Below, piece by piece: positions 1 to 11,904 of a DNA stretch of 64,000 nt (position 1 is its first letter; each line of letters opens with the position of its first letter). A program made the translations under genes and the position numbers. This DNA is from Streptomyces acidiscabies (GTDB lineage Bacteria; Actinomycetota; Actinomycetes; Streptomycetales; Streptomycetaceae): NCBI RefSeq assembly GCF_020010905.1, contig NZ_JAGJBY010000001.1, positions 3,306,001-3,370,000 of the forward strand, read 5' to 3'. A model generated the notes under the pieces. The model was given only the letters and a program-made list of their open reading frames with translations. It did no database searches and was not told the DNA's origin.

Positions 1-685
1 TGTCCATGAGGTAGCCGACGTCGCTGAAGAGGCGCTCGGGGTCGAGGACGCAGTCGACCTGGCACCAGTCGCGCCAGGAGCGGGCCAGCGTGCGCAGCGC
101 GGAGGTCTTGCCGGTGCCGGGCGGGCCGTGCAGGAGGAGCAGACGGCCGGAGATGTCCTCCGGGGTCGTCTGCATCAGGGTGTCCATCGCCTCGGCCACC
201 GGGGCCGTGTAGTTGGGGCGGAGCTCTTCCCAGGTTTCCGCCGAGATCTGGCGAGTTGTACGGTGCGCACCCCGGCGCGGGGAGACGTACCAGAACCCCA
301 TCGGGACGTCGTCCGGCTGCGGTTCGGGCACGTCCGCCGCGCCGTCCGTCGCCTCGGCGAGGATCTCTTCGGCGAGTTCGGGGGACGTCGCCGTGACCGT
401 GACGTCCGCGCCCCGGTTCCAGCGGGTGGCCAGCAGGGTCCAGCCCTCGCCCTCCGCGAGGGTCGCGCTGCGGTCGTCGGCCCGGGCGACGTGCAGCACC
501 TTGGCGCCGGGCGGCAGCAGGGTCGCGCCCGAGCGGACGCGGTCGATGTTCGCCGCGTGCGAATACGGCTGCTCGCCCGTCGTGAACCGGCCGAGGAACA
601 GCACGTTCACGACGTCGGACGGTGAGTCGGAGTCGTTCACGGTGAGCCGGATCGGCGGGGAGTTGTGCGGGGGCTCGACAGACAT
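1..685 (-). CDS. DUF5925 / AAA ATPase, C-terminus beyond window
   Basis: The first ~228 residues of a longer ATPase; its C-terminus lies beyond base 1. Residues ~1-180 match the DUF5925 region I know from Streptomyces ATPases (a start MSVEPPHNSPP and a segment GFWYVSPRRG). They are followed by a Walker A motif GPPGTGKT at residues 187-194, which binds ATP. The partial sequence ends soon after, so Walker B and the arginine finger are not visible. The ATG at 683-685 is the only start in good register. Likely cytosolic; its substrate is unknown. The upstream genes on the same strand are separated by 125 bp, so it probably has its own promoter. Confidence 0.8.
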   Translation of the reverse strand, partial: MSVEPPHNSPPIRLTVNDSDSPSDVVNVLFLGRFTTGEQPYSHAANIDRVRSGATLLPPGAKVLHVARADDRSATLAEGEGWTLLATRWNRGADVTVTATSPELAEEILAEATDGAADVPEPQPDDVPMGFWYVSPRRGAHRTTRQISAETWEELRPNYTAPVAEAMDTLMQTTPEDISGRLLLLHGPPGTGKTSALRTLARSWRDWCQVDCVLDPERLFSDVGYLMD

Positions 686-810
686 GCCCGCAATGATCCG
701 GCACGGAGGGCGGGCCGTACACCCGGTTTCCCGGTATGACGTACCTGAGAGGGAGGGGTACGGGTACGCCCGCGCCCCCTACCCCCCTACCGTCGTACGA
801 CGCCCTCGCC

Positions 811-1611
811 TCAGATCAGCGCCCCCGCCGCTCTCCTCCCGGCCCTCCGCGTCCGGCGTACCAGGGCGTACCCCTTCGTCAGGGTGCGGTCCTTGGCGAA
901 CGTGCGGGTGACGGCGTGGCCGTCGAGGAGGCGGGTGAACTCGGCATCTGTGGTGCGGCGGCGGACCGTGATCCGGCGCAGGGCGTACGGGCCCTGGGCG
1001 CGCCGGGCCAGGGAGTTGCCGACCGCGAGGGCCTGGGCGAAGCCGTTCTCGCGGACGGCGGTGCGGACCCGGCGGTCGGAGTAGCCGTACGGGTAGGCGA
1101 ACGACACGGGCGGCGCGCCGAGCCGATCGGCGAGGAGATCCCGGCAGCGGGTCAACTCGCCGCGCAGAGCAGCGTCGTTCAGCTGGTCGAGCTGCGGGTG
1201 GGAGTGGCTGTGGCCGCCGATCTCCACGTCCGCGTCGGCCAGTTGGCGGATCTGCTCCCAGTCGAGCATCGTGTCGAGGGCGCCGCCGGTGTCGTACGCG
1301 CCCTTGATCCAGCCGGTGGACACGAACAGGGTTGCCGGGAACCCGAGTTGGGCGAGGACCGGGAGGGCGTGGCGGTGGACGCCCTCGTAGCCGTCGTCGA
1401 AGGTGATGAGGACGGGGCGCGGTGGCAGGGGGCGGCCCGAACGCCAGCGCGTGGCGAGGGTGGCCGTGGTGAGCGGGGTGAAGTCCCTCGCCGCGACCAG
1501 CTCCATCTGCCGCGCGAACGCCTCCGGCGACACCGACAACTCCCGTGTCGCGGCGCTGGGTTCGGCGGAGATCGCGTGGTACATGAGGATGGGGACGCGC
1601 ACGTCGGTCAT
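811..1611 (-). CDS. Polysaccharide deacetylase (NodB-like)
   Basis: A 266-residue carbohydrate esterase family 4 (NodB homology) protein. The metal/catalytic motifs are visible: TFDDGY at residues 70-75 and HSHSHP at 134-139, then the SFAYPYGY segment typical of the third motif. Family members remove N- or O-acetyl groups from polysaccharides. No signal peptide or membrane segment is evident, so it may act on a cytosolic or lipid-linked glycan or leave the cell by another route. Its ATG overlaps the stop of the upstream glycosyltransferase (ATGA at 1608-1611), so the three genes 3526-811 form a translationally coupled operon for a surface glycan. Confidence 0.88.
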   Translation of the reverse strand: MTDVRVPILMYHAISAEPSAATRELSVSPEAFARQMELVAARDFTPLTTATLATRWRSGRPLPPRPVLITFDDGYEGVHRHALPVLAQLGFPATLFVSTGWIKGAYDTGGALDTMLDWEQIRQLADADVEIGGHSHSHPQLDQLNDAALRGELTRCRDLLADRLGAPPVSFAYPYGYSDRRVRTAVRENGFAQALAVGNSLARRAQGPYALRRITVRRRTTDAEFTRLLDGHAVTRTFAKDRTLTKGYALVRRTRRAGRRAAGALI

Positions 1612-2663
1612 GCGGCGCCCTCATTGTCGTACCCGGTGGCGGCCGGGTCGCCCTCCACCTCAACTCCCCGGCTTCCCCCCACCGTTGCCCGGTCGATCGG
1701 CACCACCGCGAACGTCGTCCCGTTGCGGCGGGCCCGGATCGTGCCCACGACATAGCCGCCCGCAGCCGTGAGGACCCCCGCGACGATCGCCCCCGCCCGC
1801 TGCGCCCCGCCGGGCCTCGCGCGCAGGGCGTCGCGCAGGCCGCGTGCGACCCCGGCGGGCAACACCCGTGTCGTGTACCGGCGTTCGGACTCCAGCCCCT
1901 TGTCGGTGCCGACGCTGCGGGCGACCAGCGCCTTGGAGAGGCCCTCGGCGTAGGTGCGGGTGCGGAAGTAGGCGAAGTGCTCGCGGGCCGAGGGGACTTT
2001 GTGGTGGATGACGGCTCTGTCGTCGACCAGGAGGATCGCGTCGGGTCTCTCGTGGCCGAGCCGGATGCACAGTTCGGTCTCCTCGCCGCCCATCGGACGC
2101 TTGTCGCCGTCGCGCCCGATGCCGCTCGCGAACCCGCCGACGAGGTCGAACGCGCTGCGCCGGAAGGAGGCGTTGCCGCCGAGGATGTTCCGTACCCGGA
2201 CCCGGCCGGGCGGCAGGCCCCGGTACGAGCAGCCCACCACCCAGTCGAACTCCTCCGGGAACCAGGCGGGTCTACGACCTGAGGACCACACGGGCTCGCA
2301 GCGCCCGCCGACCGCCAGGACCCGGGGGTCGCTGTACGGGTCGGCGAACCGGCGCAGCCAGTCCCGCTCGGCCACCGCGTCGTCGTCGAGGAAGGCGATG
2401 ATCTCGCCGAAGGACGCGGCGATGCCGGTGTTGCGTCCGGCGGACAGTCCGCGCGGACCGGCGTTGGCCAGTACCCGTACCTCTGAGGTCTCCTTGTACT
2501 CCAGAGTGAGCCGGTCCAGGAGCGTCGGGTTGTGGTCGACGACCAGCAGGGTCTCCCGCGCCGGATGGCTCTGCGCGCGTACGGAGGCGACCGCCGCGAG
2601 GACGTCGTCCCAGCGGTCCTCGGTGTAGACGCAGATCACCACGGAGATGTCGAGCGGGGTCAC
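1608..2663 (-). CDS. Glycosyltransferase family 2
   Basis: A 351-residue GT-A fold glycosyltransferase. The N-terminus ISVVICVYTEDRW is the nucleotide-binding strand. The metal-binding DDD lies in AFLDDDAVAE near residue 90, and GGNASFRRS plus GGEETELCIR give the acceptor/ED motif. The start is taken as the GTG overlapping the upstream stop (GTGA at 2660-2663), because the open frame further upstream reads as an out-of-frame copy of the neighbouring gene. A hydrophobic stretch AGAIVAGVLTAAGGYVVG near residue 300 may anchor it to the membrane. The middle gene of the coupled glycan operon. Confidence 0.88.
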   Translation of the reverse strand: MTPLDISVVICVYTEDRWDDVLAAVASVRAQSHPARETLLVVDHNPTLLDRLTLEYKETSEVRVLANAGPRGLSAGRNTGIAASFGEIIAFLDDDAVAERDWLRRFADPYSDPRVLAVGGRCEPVWSSGRRPAWFPEEFDWVVGCSYRGLPPGRVRVRNILGGNASFRRSAFDLVGGFASGIGRDGDKRPMGGEETELCIRLGHERPDAILLVDDRAVIHHKVPSAREHFAYFRTRTYAEGLSKALVARSVGTDKGLESERRYTTRVLPAGVARGLRDALRARPGGAQRAGAIVAGVLTAAGGYVVGTIRARRNGTTFAVVPIDRATVGGSRGVEVEGDPAATGYDNEGAA

Positions 2664-3526
2664 GAGGCGTCGCCCCGCGCGGAGTTGGGCCCCCGGCCCG
2701 TGTCGAGTACCGGCACCGTGTCCAGCAGCGGCGACGTCCGCCGGCGGCTGCGCAGCGCACGCCGGTTGGACCGCTCCCTGAGGATGACCCGTAGTACCCG
2801 TAGTCCGTCGCGCACCGCCCGCAGGTTGGAGACGCCGTGGATGCGCAGGTACTCGTGGCTCGGTATCTCCTGCACCTTCAGCCCCGCCTTGACGACCCGG
2901 ATGTTGATCAGGGTCTCGATCTCGAACCCCGTGCAGTCGAGGTCGATCTTGTCGAGGCAGTGCCGCCAGAACGCGTTGTACCCGTAGCACAGGTCGGTGT
3001 AGCGCGCGCCGAACTTGCGGTTGACGATGGCGCACAGCACACGGTTGCCGAGCCACCGGATGAACGTCATGTCGTCCGTGCCGCCGCCGTTGGCGAACCG
3101 CGAGCCCTTGGCGAAGTCGGCGCCGGAGACCAGCGCGGAGACGTAGCTGACGATCTCGTTGCCGTCGGCCGAGCCGTCCGCGTCGACCATCACGATGATG
3201 TCGCCGCTGCACGCCTCGAACCCGGTGATCAGCGCGTCGCCCTTGCCGCGCCCCTGCTGCGCCACGACCTTGACGGCGGGCCACAGTTCGCGGGCGACGC
3301 GGACGGTCGCGTCGGTGGAGTTGCCGTCGACCAGGACCACCTCGTGGATCCAGTCGGGCAGGGTCTTGAAGACGTACGGAAGGTTCTCCGCCTCGTTCAT
3401 CGCCGGTATGACGACGCTCACGGGCGGTGTGATGGCCAGGTGCGAGGAGATCGGGCGGTACGTGATGGCGGTGTCGTCGGCCAGGCGGTCCTGGCCCGTC
3501 GTCGCCGGTTGCAGAACGGAACTCAT
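2660..3526 (-). CDS. Polyprenyl-phosphate sugar synthase-like GT2
   Basis: A 288-residue family 2 glycosyltransferase of the DPM1/DpgS type, which transfers a sugar from a nucleotide to polyprenyl phosphate. Visible motifs are VSVVIPAMNEAENL (residues ~36-49), VLVDGNSTDAT, GKGDALITGF and the metal-binding VDADGSAD. It has no C-terminal multi-membrane domain, so it is the soluble, peripheral form. First gene of the three-gene coupled operon; it would provide a lipid-linked sugar for the downstream transferase and deacetylase. Upstream is a 0.5 kb gap that must hold the promoter. Confidence 0.87.
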   Translation of the reverse strand: MSSVLQPATTGQDRLADDTAITYRPISSHLAITPPVSVVIPAMNEAENLPYVFKTLPDWIHEVVLVDGNSTDATVRVARELWPAVKVVAQQGRGKGDALITGFEACSGDIIVMVDADGSADGNEIVSYVSALVSGADFAKGSRFANGGGTDDMTFIRWLGNRVLCAIVNRKFGARYTDLCYGYNAFWRHCLDKIDLDCTGFEIETLINIRVVKAGLKVQEIPSHEYLRIHGVSNLRAVRDGLRVLRVILRERSNRRALRSRRRTSPLLDTVPVLDTGRGPNSARGDAS

Positions 3527-4003
3527 GAGTCTGGTCCCTCTCGTCCGGTCGGACCGCCCGCCCCTGGGCGGCCCGGCTGAAAGTCCGGTTCGAAAGGGGG
3601 GTTTCTCCCCCGGAGGGACCAGGGCCCGGCGCAGGCGACGTGAGCGCGTCGCGTCCGCCGGCCCGGGTCCGCCGGGTGAGCTGGCAAAGCTGACGGCCGC
3701 CCGAGGTTACGGCGGCCGACCGCGCGGCACGGCCCGGCCGCCCTGTTCGGCGACCGAGCTCGGCACCCCCCTACCGCGCTCCCGCTCCGGTGCCGCCGCG
3801 GTCCCTGAGCCCTCCCCTGGTGCCGCGTCCGACGGTCCGAATGCGAGTGAGATGTACGACGGTATTGATGAATGAGCCCGTATGGCAAGACCTGAAGGGA
3901 GGGCTCACGATTTTGTTCGTTTGACCGTTACACATCGTCTCGTCCGTCATCGGTTCCCGCCGCGGCCCGGAAAGTTTCCTCAACTCCGGCCTCTGACATG
4001 GGA
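3527..4003. other. Gene-free leader region upstream of glycan operon
   Basis: No reading frame here has a credible family match or ribosome binding site. The segment 3895-3930 is locally AT-rich (TTTTGTTCGTTTGACCG) against the GC-rich background, suggesting the promoter of the leftward operon lies about 370-400 bp from its ATG and so a long 5' leader. I see no riboswitch fold I can name. Confidence 0.4.
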
Positions 4004-4037
4004 GTTCCCCGAAGGCTGTGGGGCGCCTCCGGGGAAC
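4004..4037 (-). terminator. Hairpin after S8 peptidase gene
   Basis: GTTCCCCG at 4004-4011 pairs perfectly with CGGGGAAC at 4030-4037, with an 18-nt loop. It lies ~46 bp beyond the leftward peptidase stop and fits a terminator without a U-tract, as is usual in Streptomyces. Confidence 0.5.
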
Positions 4038-4059
4038 AGGGACATCAGCTGAGATGTGC

Positions 4060-4086
4060 GGGTATTACGGGTACTACGGGTATTAC
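4060..4086. repeat. 9-bp tandem repeat across a stop codon
   Basis: Three units, GGGTATTAC, GGGTACTAC and GGGTATTAC, follow each other without a gap, and the TAA stop of the S8 peptidase (4083-4085) falls inside the last unit. The same GGTACTACGG word reappears as a repeat inside the CitMHS gene at ~26755-26855. Confidence 0.85.
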
Positions 4087-5285
4087 GGGACCAGCTTCAG
4101 CAGCCGGTTCGGGGAGCCGCTGCCGGGGCTGGTTACCACGTTCGTGGTAGACCCCGAGACGAGTGCGGTGGCGACTTGGGCGGGGGTGGCCGACGTGTGG
4201 CCCGCCAGATAGACCGCGGCGGCGCCCGCTACGTGCGGGGTCGCCATGGAGGTACCGGAGATGGTGTTGGTGGCCGTGTCGCTGGTGTACCAGCCGGCCG
4301 TGATGGAGGAACCCGGCGCGAAGATGTCCAGCACCGAGCCGTAGTTGGAGTAACTGGCGCGTGCGTCGGTGTTGGTGGTGGCGCCGACGGTGATCGCCTC
4401 GGTGACGCGGGCCGGGGAGGACGAGGAGGCGTCGACGTTGCTGTTCCCGGCCGCGATCGCGTAAGTGACGCCGCTGGCTATGGAGTTGCGTACGGCGGTG
4501 TCCAGCGAGGCGGACGCGCCGCCGCCCAGCGAGAGGTTGGCGACCGAGGGGCCCGAGTGGTTCGCCGTGACCCAGTCGACGCCCGCGATGACGCCGGCCG
4601 TGGTGCCGCTGCCGCTGTTGTCGAGCACCCGGACGGCCACGATCTTCGCCTTCTTGGCGACGCCGTACGTCGATCCCGCGATCGTCGTCGCGACGTGCGT
4701 GCCGTGGCCGTTGCCGTCGGCGGCGGTGGTGTCGCCGTCGACCGCGTCGTAGCCGTACGTGGCACGGCCGCTGATCTGGGCGTGCGTGATGCGGACGCCG
4801 GTGTCGATGACGTACGCCGTGACGCCGCTGCCCGCGCTGTCGGGGTAGGTGTACGTGCCGGACAGCGGGAGCGCGGCCTGGTCCACGCGGTCGAGGCCCC
4901 ACGGGGCGCTGGACTGCGTGGTGTCGGCCAGCCGGACGGTCTGGTTCTGCTCCACGGAGGCCACCGACGGGTCGGCCGCGAGTCTGCGGGCCTCCTGCGC
5001 GGAGAGGGTCGCCGTGTAGCCGTTGAGCGCGGCACCGAAGGTCTTGTCGACCTCGCCGCCGTACTCCTTGATGAGGTTCTTCCCCGCGACCGAGGCCGAC
5101 TTGAGGCCGGCCTGCGACTTCAGGGTGACGATGTAGCTGTCCTTGACGGCGGTGGGGGAGCCGGCCGCGACGACCTTGCCCTCGGCCGGTGCGGCCTGGG
5201 CGGGCAGTGCGGTGAGCCCGCCGACGAGGGTTGCTGCCGCGAGGGTGGCGGTCAACAGGGCTTTGTGACTACGCAGTTGTGCCAT
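4083..5285 (-). CDS. Secreted S8 (subtilisin/proteinase K-like) peptidase
   Basis: A 400-residue secreted serine protease. The start is the ATG at 5285, preceded by GGAGGA at a 9-nt spacing. An Ala-rich signal peptide ends at LPAQAAPA (~residue 30), then an I9 propeptide (DSYIVTLKSQAGL ... LSAQEARRLAADPSVASVEQN). The catalytic triad is visible: Asp in VIDTGVRI, His in GNGHGTHVA, Ser in SGTSMATPHVAG. The domain follows the aqualysin/proteinase K branch and has no C-terminal extra domain. It would be exported, auto-processed and degrade extracellular protein. Divergent from the lipase at 5549. Confidence 0.93.
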   Translation of the reverse strand: MAQLRSHKALLTATLAAATLVGGLTALPAQAAPAEGKVVAAGSPTAVKDSYIVTLKSQAGLKSASVAGKNLIKEYGGEVDKTFGAALNGYTATLSAQEARRLAADPSVASVEQNQTVRLADTTQSSAPWGLDRVDQAALPLSGTYTYPDSAGSGVTAYVIDTGVRITHAQISGRATYGYDAVDGDTTAADGNGHGTHVATTIAGSTYGVAKKAKIVAVRVLDNSGSGTTAGVIAGVDWVTANHSGPSVANLSLGGGASASLDTAVRNSIASGVTYAIAAGNSNVDASSSSPARVTEAITVGATTNTDARASYSNYGSVLDIFAPGSSITAGWYTSDTATNTISGTSMATPHVAGAAAVYLAGHTSATPAQVATALVSGSTTNVVTSPGSGSPNRLLKLVP

Positions 5286-5371
5286 GACGAGGATGTCCTC
5301 CGCTAGGCGATGCCGCTCCCTGGGTGGGGGGAGGGCGGCTGTGGAGGTAAAGACTCCGCCAACTACCTGCG

Positions 5372-5400
5372 TAGAACAAGAGGGTTGAATGCTTGTCAAC
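5372..5400 (-). promoter_or_regulatory. Putative promoter of S8 peptidase
   Basis: Read on the minus strand, a consensus TTGACA (5400-5395) is followed after 17 nt by TTCTAC (5377-5372), about 87 bp upstream of the peptidase ATG. The -35 is perfect; the -10 is only moderate, so this is a tentative HrdB-type call. Confidence 0.4.
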
Positions 5401-5548
5401 AAACTTGACATGTGCACGAAATAAAGCGAACGGAAAAGGTCGGAAACCGGTCCCGGTACGTGCTCAAAAGTCTTGGCATGAGCACTTCCCGTCAACGCGT
5501 GTGGTTGCTACGACAGTTGTGGCAGACATGCTGCTAAAGGGAGGTTCC

Positions 5549-6346
5549 ATGAGACGTTCCCGAATTGCCGTATTCGTCAGCACAGTGCTTCTCGCCGCGA
5601 CCGCCGCCCTCACCGGCGGAGCCGGCAGCGCCCAGGCCGCCACCGGCGGTTACGTCGCCCTCGGCGACTCCTACTCCTCCGGCGTCGGATCGGGCAGCTA
5701 CATCAGCTCCAGCGGCGACTGCAAGCGCAGCACGAAGGCGTACCCGTACCTCTGGAACGCCGCCCACTCGCCCGCCTCATTCACCTTCGCCGCCTGCTCG
5801 GGCGCCACCACCAGCGACGTCCTCTCCGGCCAGCTCGGCGGGCTCAACTCCGCGACCGGCCTCGTCTCCATCAGCATCGGCGGCAACGACGCCGGGTTCG
5901 CCGACGTCATGACGACCTGTGTCTTCGGCAGCGACAGCACCTGCCTGGGCCGCATCAACACCGCCAAGGCGTACGTCGATTCGACGCTCCCCGGCCGACT
6001 CGACAGCGTGTACAGCGCGATCAGCTCCAAAGCCGTCAACGCCCATGTGGTCGTGCTCGGTTACCCGCGCTTCTACCAGCTCGGCATGGTCTGCCTCGGC
6101 CTCTCCGAGACCAAGCGCAGCGCGATCAACGGCGCCGCCGACTACATCGACGCGGCCATCGCCAAGCGCGCCGCCGACCACGGCTTCGCCTTCGGCGACG
6201 TCCGCACCACCTTCGCCGGGCACGAACTCTGCTCCGGCAGCCCCTGGTTGCACAGCCTCGAACTGCTGAACGCGGGCGAGTCGTACCACCCGACGGCGGC
6301 CGGCCAGTCCGGCGGCTATCTGCCGGTGCTCAACGCGAACGACTGA
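5549..6346 (+). CDS. Secreted SGNH/GDSL lipase
   Basis: A 265-residue secreted esterase. The ATG at 5549 follows AAAGGGAGG. The signal peptide ends near SAQAATGG (~residue 31). Block I is ALGDSYSSG with the nucleophile Ser41; block III SIGGNDAGF supplies the oxyanion Asn; block V SYHPTAAGQ supplies the catalytic His. Pairs of Cys suggest disulfides as in the Streptomyces extracellular lipases of this family. Expected to hydrolyse acyl esters outside the cell. The frame stays open upstream to 5393, but that part has no ribosome site and lies in promoter sequence. Confidence 0.93.
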   Translation: MRRSRIAVFVSTVLLAATAALTGGAGSAQAATGGYVALGDSYSSGVGSGSYISSSGDCKRSTKAYPYLWNAAHSPASFTFAACSGATTSDVLSGQLGGLNSATGLVSISIGGNDAGFADVMTTCVFGSDSTCLGRINTAKAYVDSTLPGRLDSVYSAISSKAVNAHVVVLGYPRFYQLGMVCLGLSETKRSAINGAADYIDAAIAKRAADHGFAFGDVRTTFAGHELCSGSPWLHSLELLNAGESYHPTAAGQSGGYLPVLNAND

Positions 6347-6364
6347 CGGGTTACTGACGGACTG

Positions 6365-7942
6365 TCAGTACGATGCGGACGGTGAGGGGGAGGCTCCGCC
6401 CGGCGGGGTCTCCGTCTCGCAAGTGACCGAGAACGGAACCGAGTTGGACTTCGCGTTCGCGGGCTTGCGTACCTCCACCCACAGTTCGTTCTCGAACGTC
6501 CCGCTCTCCTCGCCCGTCGTCAGGAACACCCGCGCCTTCTGCGACGTGCCCCCTCCGTCGGCGAACTCCAGCGTCCGCCAGCCCGAGTCGACGGCCTGAC
6601 CGTCCTTCGACACCCACCGGTACGACACCGTCGCGGGCACCCGGCCGACGGTGAACGTCGCGGTGAACGCCGGGGCTTGGGACTTCGGGGGTGGGCAGGT
6701 CCCCGAGTACTCGGTGCCCTCACCGCTCACGGTCACCGCGACCGACTGCGGCGGCTTCTCCTTGCTCGGCGTCGGAGTGGGGGACGGAGACGGGGACGGG
6801 GGCGGCTCCTCGCTCCGACTGGCCGGCGGTGAACTCACCCCCTGCGACTGGCTGTTGGTCTGCTGCCCGCCCTTGGCCTCGCCGTCGCCCTCGTTGTTCA
6901 GCAGCGCGTACGTCAGCCCCCCGATCGCCAGCGCGACGACCAGCACCCCCGCGACCAGTACGGCCGTGGCGCGCCGGTTGCTCCCGGAGGGCCCCGGCTG
7001 GTCGCGCACCAACGGCTCGGTGGGGGGCTGGGGTCGGTACGACGGCTGCTGGTACGTCGGGGGCGGTGGGGGCGGCGGCACGATCGTCGGGGTGTACGGC
7101 ACCGTACGCGCCGTACCGCCCGCCGCGACGATCCTGAGGTCCTGCTCCGCGCGGTCGGGGGTGAGGCGTTCGGCGGGGTCCTTGCGGAGCAGGCCCTCGA
7201 TGACCGGGGCGAGCGGGCCCGCCCGGTGCGGGGGCGGCAACTCCTCGTCCACGATGGCCCGTAGCGTGCTCAGCGGGGTGTCCTGGCGGAACGGGGAGTG
7301 GCCCTCGACGGCCGCGTACAGCAGGACGCCCAGCGACCACAGGTCCGACTCCGGGCCCGGGGTGCGGCCCAACGCCCGTTCCGGGGACAGGAATTCGGGG
7401 GAGCCGATGACCTCGCCGGTCATCGTGATGGCCGAACTGCCCTCCACGCTAGCGATCCCGAAGTCGGTGAGGACGACCCGGTCGTCGTTCGACAGCAGCA
7501 CGTTCGCCGGTTTCACGTCCCGGTGCAGCACCCCCGCGTCGTGCGCCGCCCGCAGCGCGGACAGCACCTCGGCACCGACGTACGCGGCCCGCGCGGGCGC
7601 CAACGGGCCCTCCGCGTCCAGGAGTTCGGCGAGCGAGATGCCGCGCACCAGCTCCATCACGATCCACGGGCGGCCGTCCTGCATCGCGACGTCGTACACC
7701 GTCACGACGTTGCGGTTCGCGACGCGTGCCGCCGCCCACGCCTCGCGCTCCAGGCGGGCGTACATGCGCTCGATCTCCGGTCCGGACAACCCGGCCGGCG
7801 GCCGGACCTCCTTGACGGCCACCTCGCGGTGCAGGACCTCGTCCCGCGCGCGCCACACCGTGCCCATCCCGCCCTGGCCGAGCGGGGATTGCAGTCGGTA
7901 GCGGTCCGCGATCAGCCGCTCGCCTCCGGGTTGCTCGGACAT
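6365..7942 (-). CDS. Membrane Ser/Thr protein kinase (PknB-like)
   Basis: A ~525-residue Hanks-type kinase. The Gly loop LGQGGMGTVW is at residues 21-30, the ATP Lys in AVKEV (Lys44), the catalytic HRDVKPAN at 140-147, and DFG at 160-162. A Pro-rich linker (~290-320) leads to one membrane helix (ATAVLVAGVLVVALAIGG) and an extracellular C-terminus of ~180 residues. This starts Pro/Ser-rich and has two Cys, but no PASTA repeats. The start is the second Met (7942), which is followed by SEQPGG and preceded by GAGGGGGAG; six more codons upstream are possible. The extracellular ligand is unknown. Confidence 0.92.
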   Translation of the reverse strand: MSEQPGGERLIADRYRLQSPLGQGGMGTVWRARDEVLHREVAVKEVRPPAGLSGPEIERMYARLEREAWAAARVANRNVVTVYDVAMQDGRPWIVMELVRGISLAELLDAEGPLAPARAAYVGAEVLSALRAAHDAGVLHRDVKPANVLLSNDDRVVLTDFGIASVEGSSAITMTGEVIGSPEFLSPERALGRTPGPESDLWSLGVLLYAAVEGHSPFRQDTPLSTLRAIVDEELPPPHRAGPLAPVIEGLLRKDPAERLTPDRAEQDLRIVAAGGTARTVPYTPTIVPPPPPPPTYQQPSYRPQPPTEPLVRDQPGPSGSNRRATAVLVAGVLVVALAIGGLTYALLNNEGDGEAKGGQQTNSQSQGVSSPPASRSEEPPPSPSPSPTPTPSKEKPPQSVAVTVSGEGTEYSGTCPPPKSQAPAFTATFTVGRVPATVSYRWVSKDGQAVDSGWRTLEFADGGGTSQKARVFLTTGEESGTFENELWVEVRKPANAKSNSVPFSVTCETETPPGGASPSPSASY

Positions 7943-7990
7943 CGCTCCCCCTCTTCGCACCCTCGCTCGCGGATACTCCCCAAAACTAGC

Positions 7991-9723
7991 TCAGCCCACT
8001 ACGGTTGCCGCCCCCTTGAGCATCAGTCCGACGCCGAGTGCGACGACGATCAGCGCGGACCACAGGGGCATGTTGCGGCGGACCAGGGCGATGACCGGGC
8101 GGGACGTCCAGCGCGGGCCCTCGTCGAGCAGGCGGGAGACGCGGCTGCCCAGGCGGACGACCGCGAAGCCGGCCGCGGTGAGGGTGAGGGCCAGGCCGAT
8201 GCCGTACGCGATGACGAGGAGCAGGCCGAACCAGGCCTGGCCGAGGGCGGCGGCGCCCACCAGGACGACCACGGCGGAGGGGCTGGGGACCATGCCGCCG
8301 GCCAGGCCGAGGAGGATCGTGCCGCGGAGGGTGGGGGCGATGGAGTGGGTGTGGGTGTGGCCGTTGTGGGTGTGCGTGTGGGTGTGGTCTTCGTGCGTGT
8401 GGTGGTCGTGCTTGTGGTCGTCGTCGTGGTGCGTGTCGTGTTCGTGGGTGTGACTGTGGTCGTGACTGGGCGTGGGGGAGGGGGAGTTGGGGAGTGCGGC
8501 GGTGGTGGCTGAGGTCGACTCGGCGCCCACCAGGGCGAGTTGGCGGGAGGGGGAGGGCTTGGGGGGGTGGGGGTGCCCATGGCTGTGACCGTGATCGTGC
8601 CCGTGGTCGTCGTCGTGCGAGTGGCTGTGCCCGTGATCGTGCGAGTGGCCGTGGTCATGACCGTGGCTGTGGCCATGTCCGTGTCCGTGCCTGCGGTTCT
8701 TCCACGCCTTGCGGAACAGCGTCGCGCCCGCCACCGCGACCAGCGCGCCGCTCGCGAGGCCCAGCCAGGTGATGACGGAGGGCGCGGCGGCCGAGCCGGC
8801 GGTGACGAGGAGGCCGAGGGCCACGACGCCGATGGTGTGCGTGACGGTGACCGACGCGGCGAGCGGGAGGACGTCTTTCATACGGGCCTTGCCGCCCCGC
8901 GCGGCGGCCGTCGCGGCCATGATGGTCTTGCCGTGCCCGGGCGCCACGGCGTGCATCGCGCCCAGGAAGATCGCGAGGACGATCGCCAGCGTGGCGAAGC
9001 CGAACGTCAGGTGCTGGCGTGCGACCAGATCGTCCAGCGCCTGGGTCCAACGGTCCGCGCCACGGGGGAGGATGGCGGCGCCGGGGGCGGTCCGCTCGTT
9101 CTCGGTGAGCGCCGGACCACCCGGCTCGACGGTCGTGGCGGCGGTCGTCGTGTCCGCCGGGGAGGAGAGCAACTCCTGCGGGTACGACGTGAGTTCGTCC
9201 GACACCGACTTCTCGGGGACGTCCGACTTCGTGAGCGTCATACGGTCGCCGCGAGCTGTGATCTCCCGCCAGCCTGGGCCGGTTGAGGCACCCGCGCTGT
9301 GGAACGTGAGGGAGACCGACTCGCCCTTCGGTAGCGGAGCGTTCAGCTCGCACTCCACGCGCAGGGTGTTCAGGCCCGCCTGACCCGGTCGTACGGTGGC
9401 CTTCGCGGACGCCGAAGTCAGCGTGACCGCAGTGCCGTTGACGGTGACCTTGCTGTCGGCGGCGGCCGTCTCGCAGCGCTGCTGCGCCCACGGGGTCAGG
9501 CCGCCGAGGCGTTCGATCGTGGGCTTCGCCTGGGTCGCCGGGATCTCGGCGAGGTCCTCGACGTGCGTGACGCGGAGTTGGCCGGGGGCGGCGACCAGGC
9601 CGTCGTACCTGTTGACCGTGAAGTTGCCGAGTGGGTGCGCGCTCGCGTTGGCGGTGGGAAGGAGCGCGAGCGCGCACCCGGCCGTCAGGACGGCCGCGCT
9701 GGAGGCGAACAGACGACGGGAGA

Positions 9724-9727
<4 letters not shown>
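7991..9727 (-). CDS. Nickel/cobalt transporter with His-rich loop
   Basis: A 578-residue protein of the NiCoT/RcnA-like group. After a signal peptide (TANASA) comes an extracellular N-terminal domain beginning HPLGNFTVNRYDG, then a membrane domain with AIFLGAMHAVAPGHGKTIMAA, the metal-motif helix of the family. Two cytosolic His/Asp-rich tracts (about residues 350-400 and 430-480) contain dozens of His and could store or sense Ni/Co/Zn. The last 110 residues are membrane helices. The ATG overlaps the upstream TPR gene stop (ATGA at 9724-9727). The direction of transport cannot be read from the sequence. Confidence 0.85.

Positions 9728-11904
<2,177 letters not shown>

Noticed and set aside
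3523..3888. 121-codon minus-strand frame upstream of the glycosyltransferase
   Set aside because: Arg/Gly/Pro-rich, no family, no start signal; probably the leader of the glycan operon.
8340..8690. GT-rich region GTGTGGGTGTGG... looking like a microsatellite
   Set aside because: It is codons for the His-rich loops (CAC/CAT) of the nickel/cobalt transporter on the minus strand, irregular and coding-constrained.
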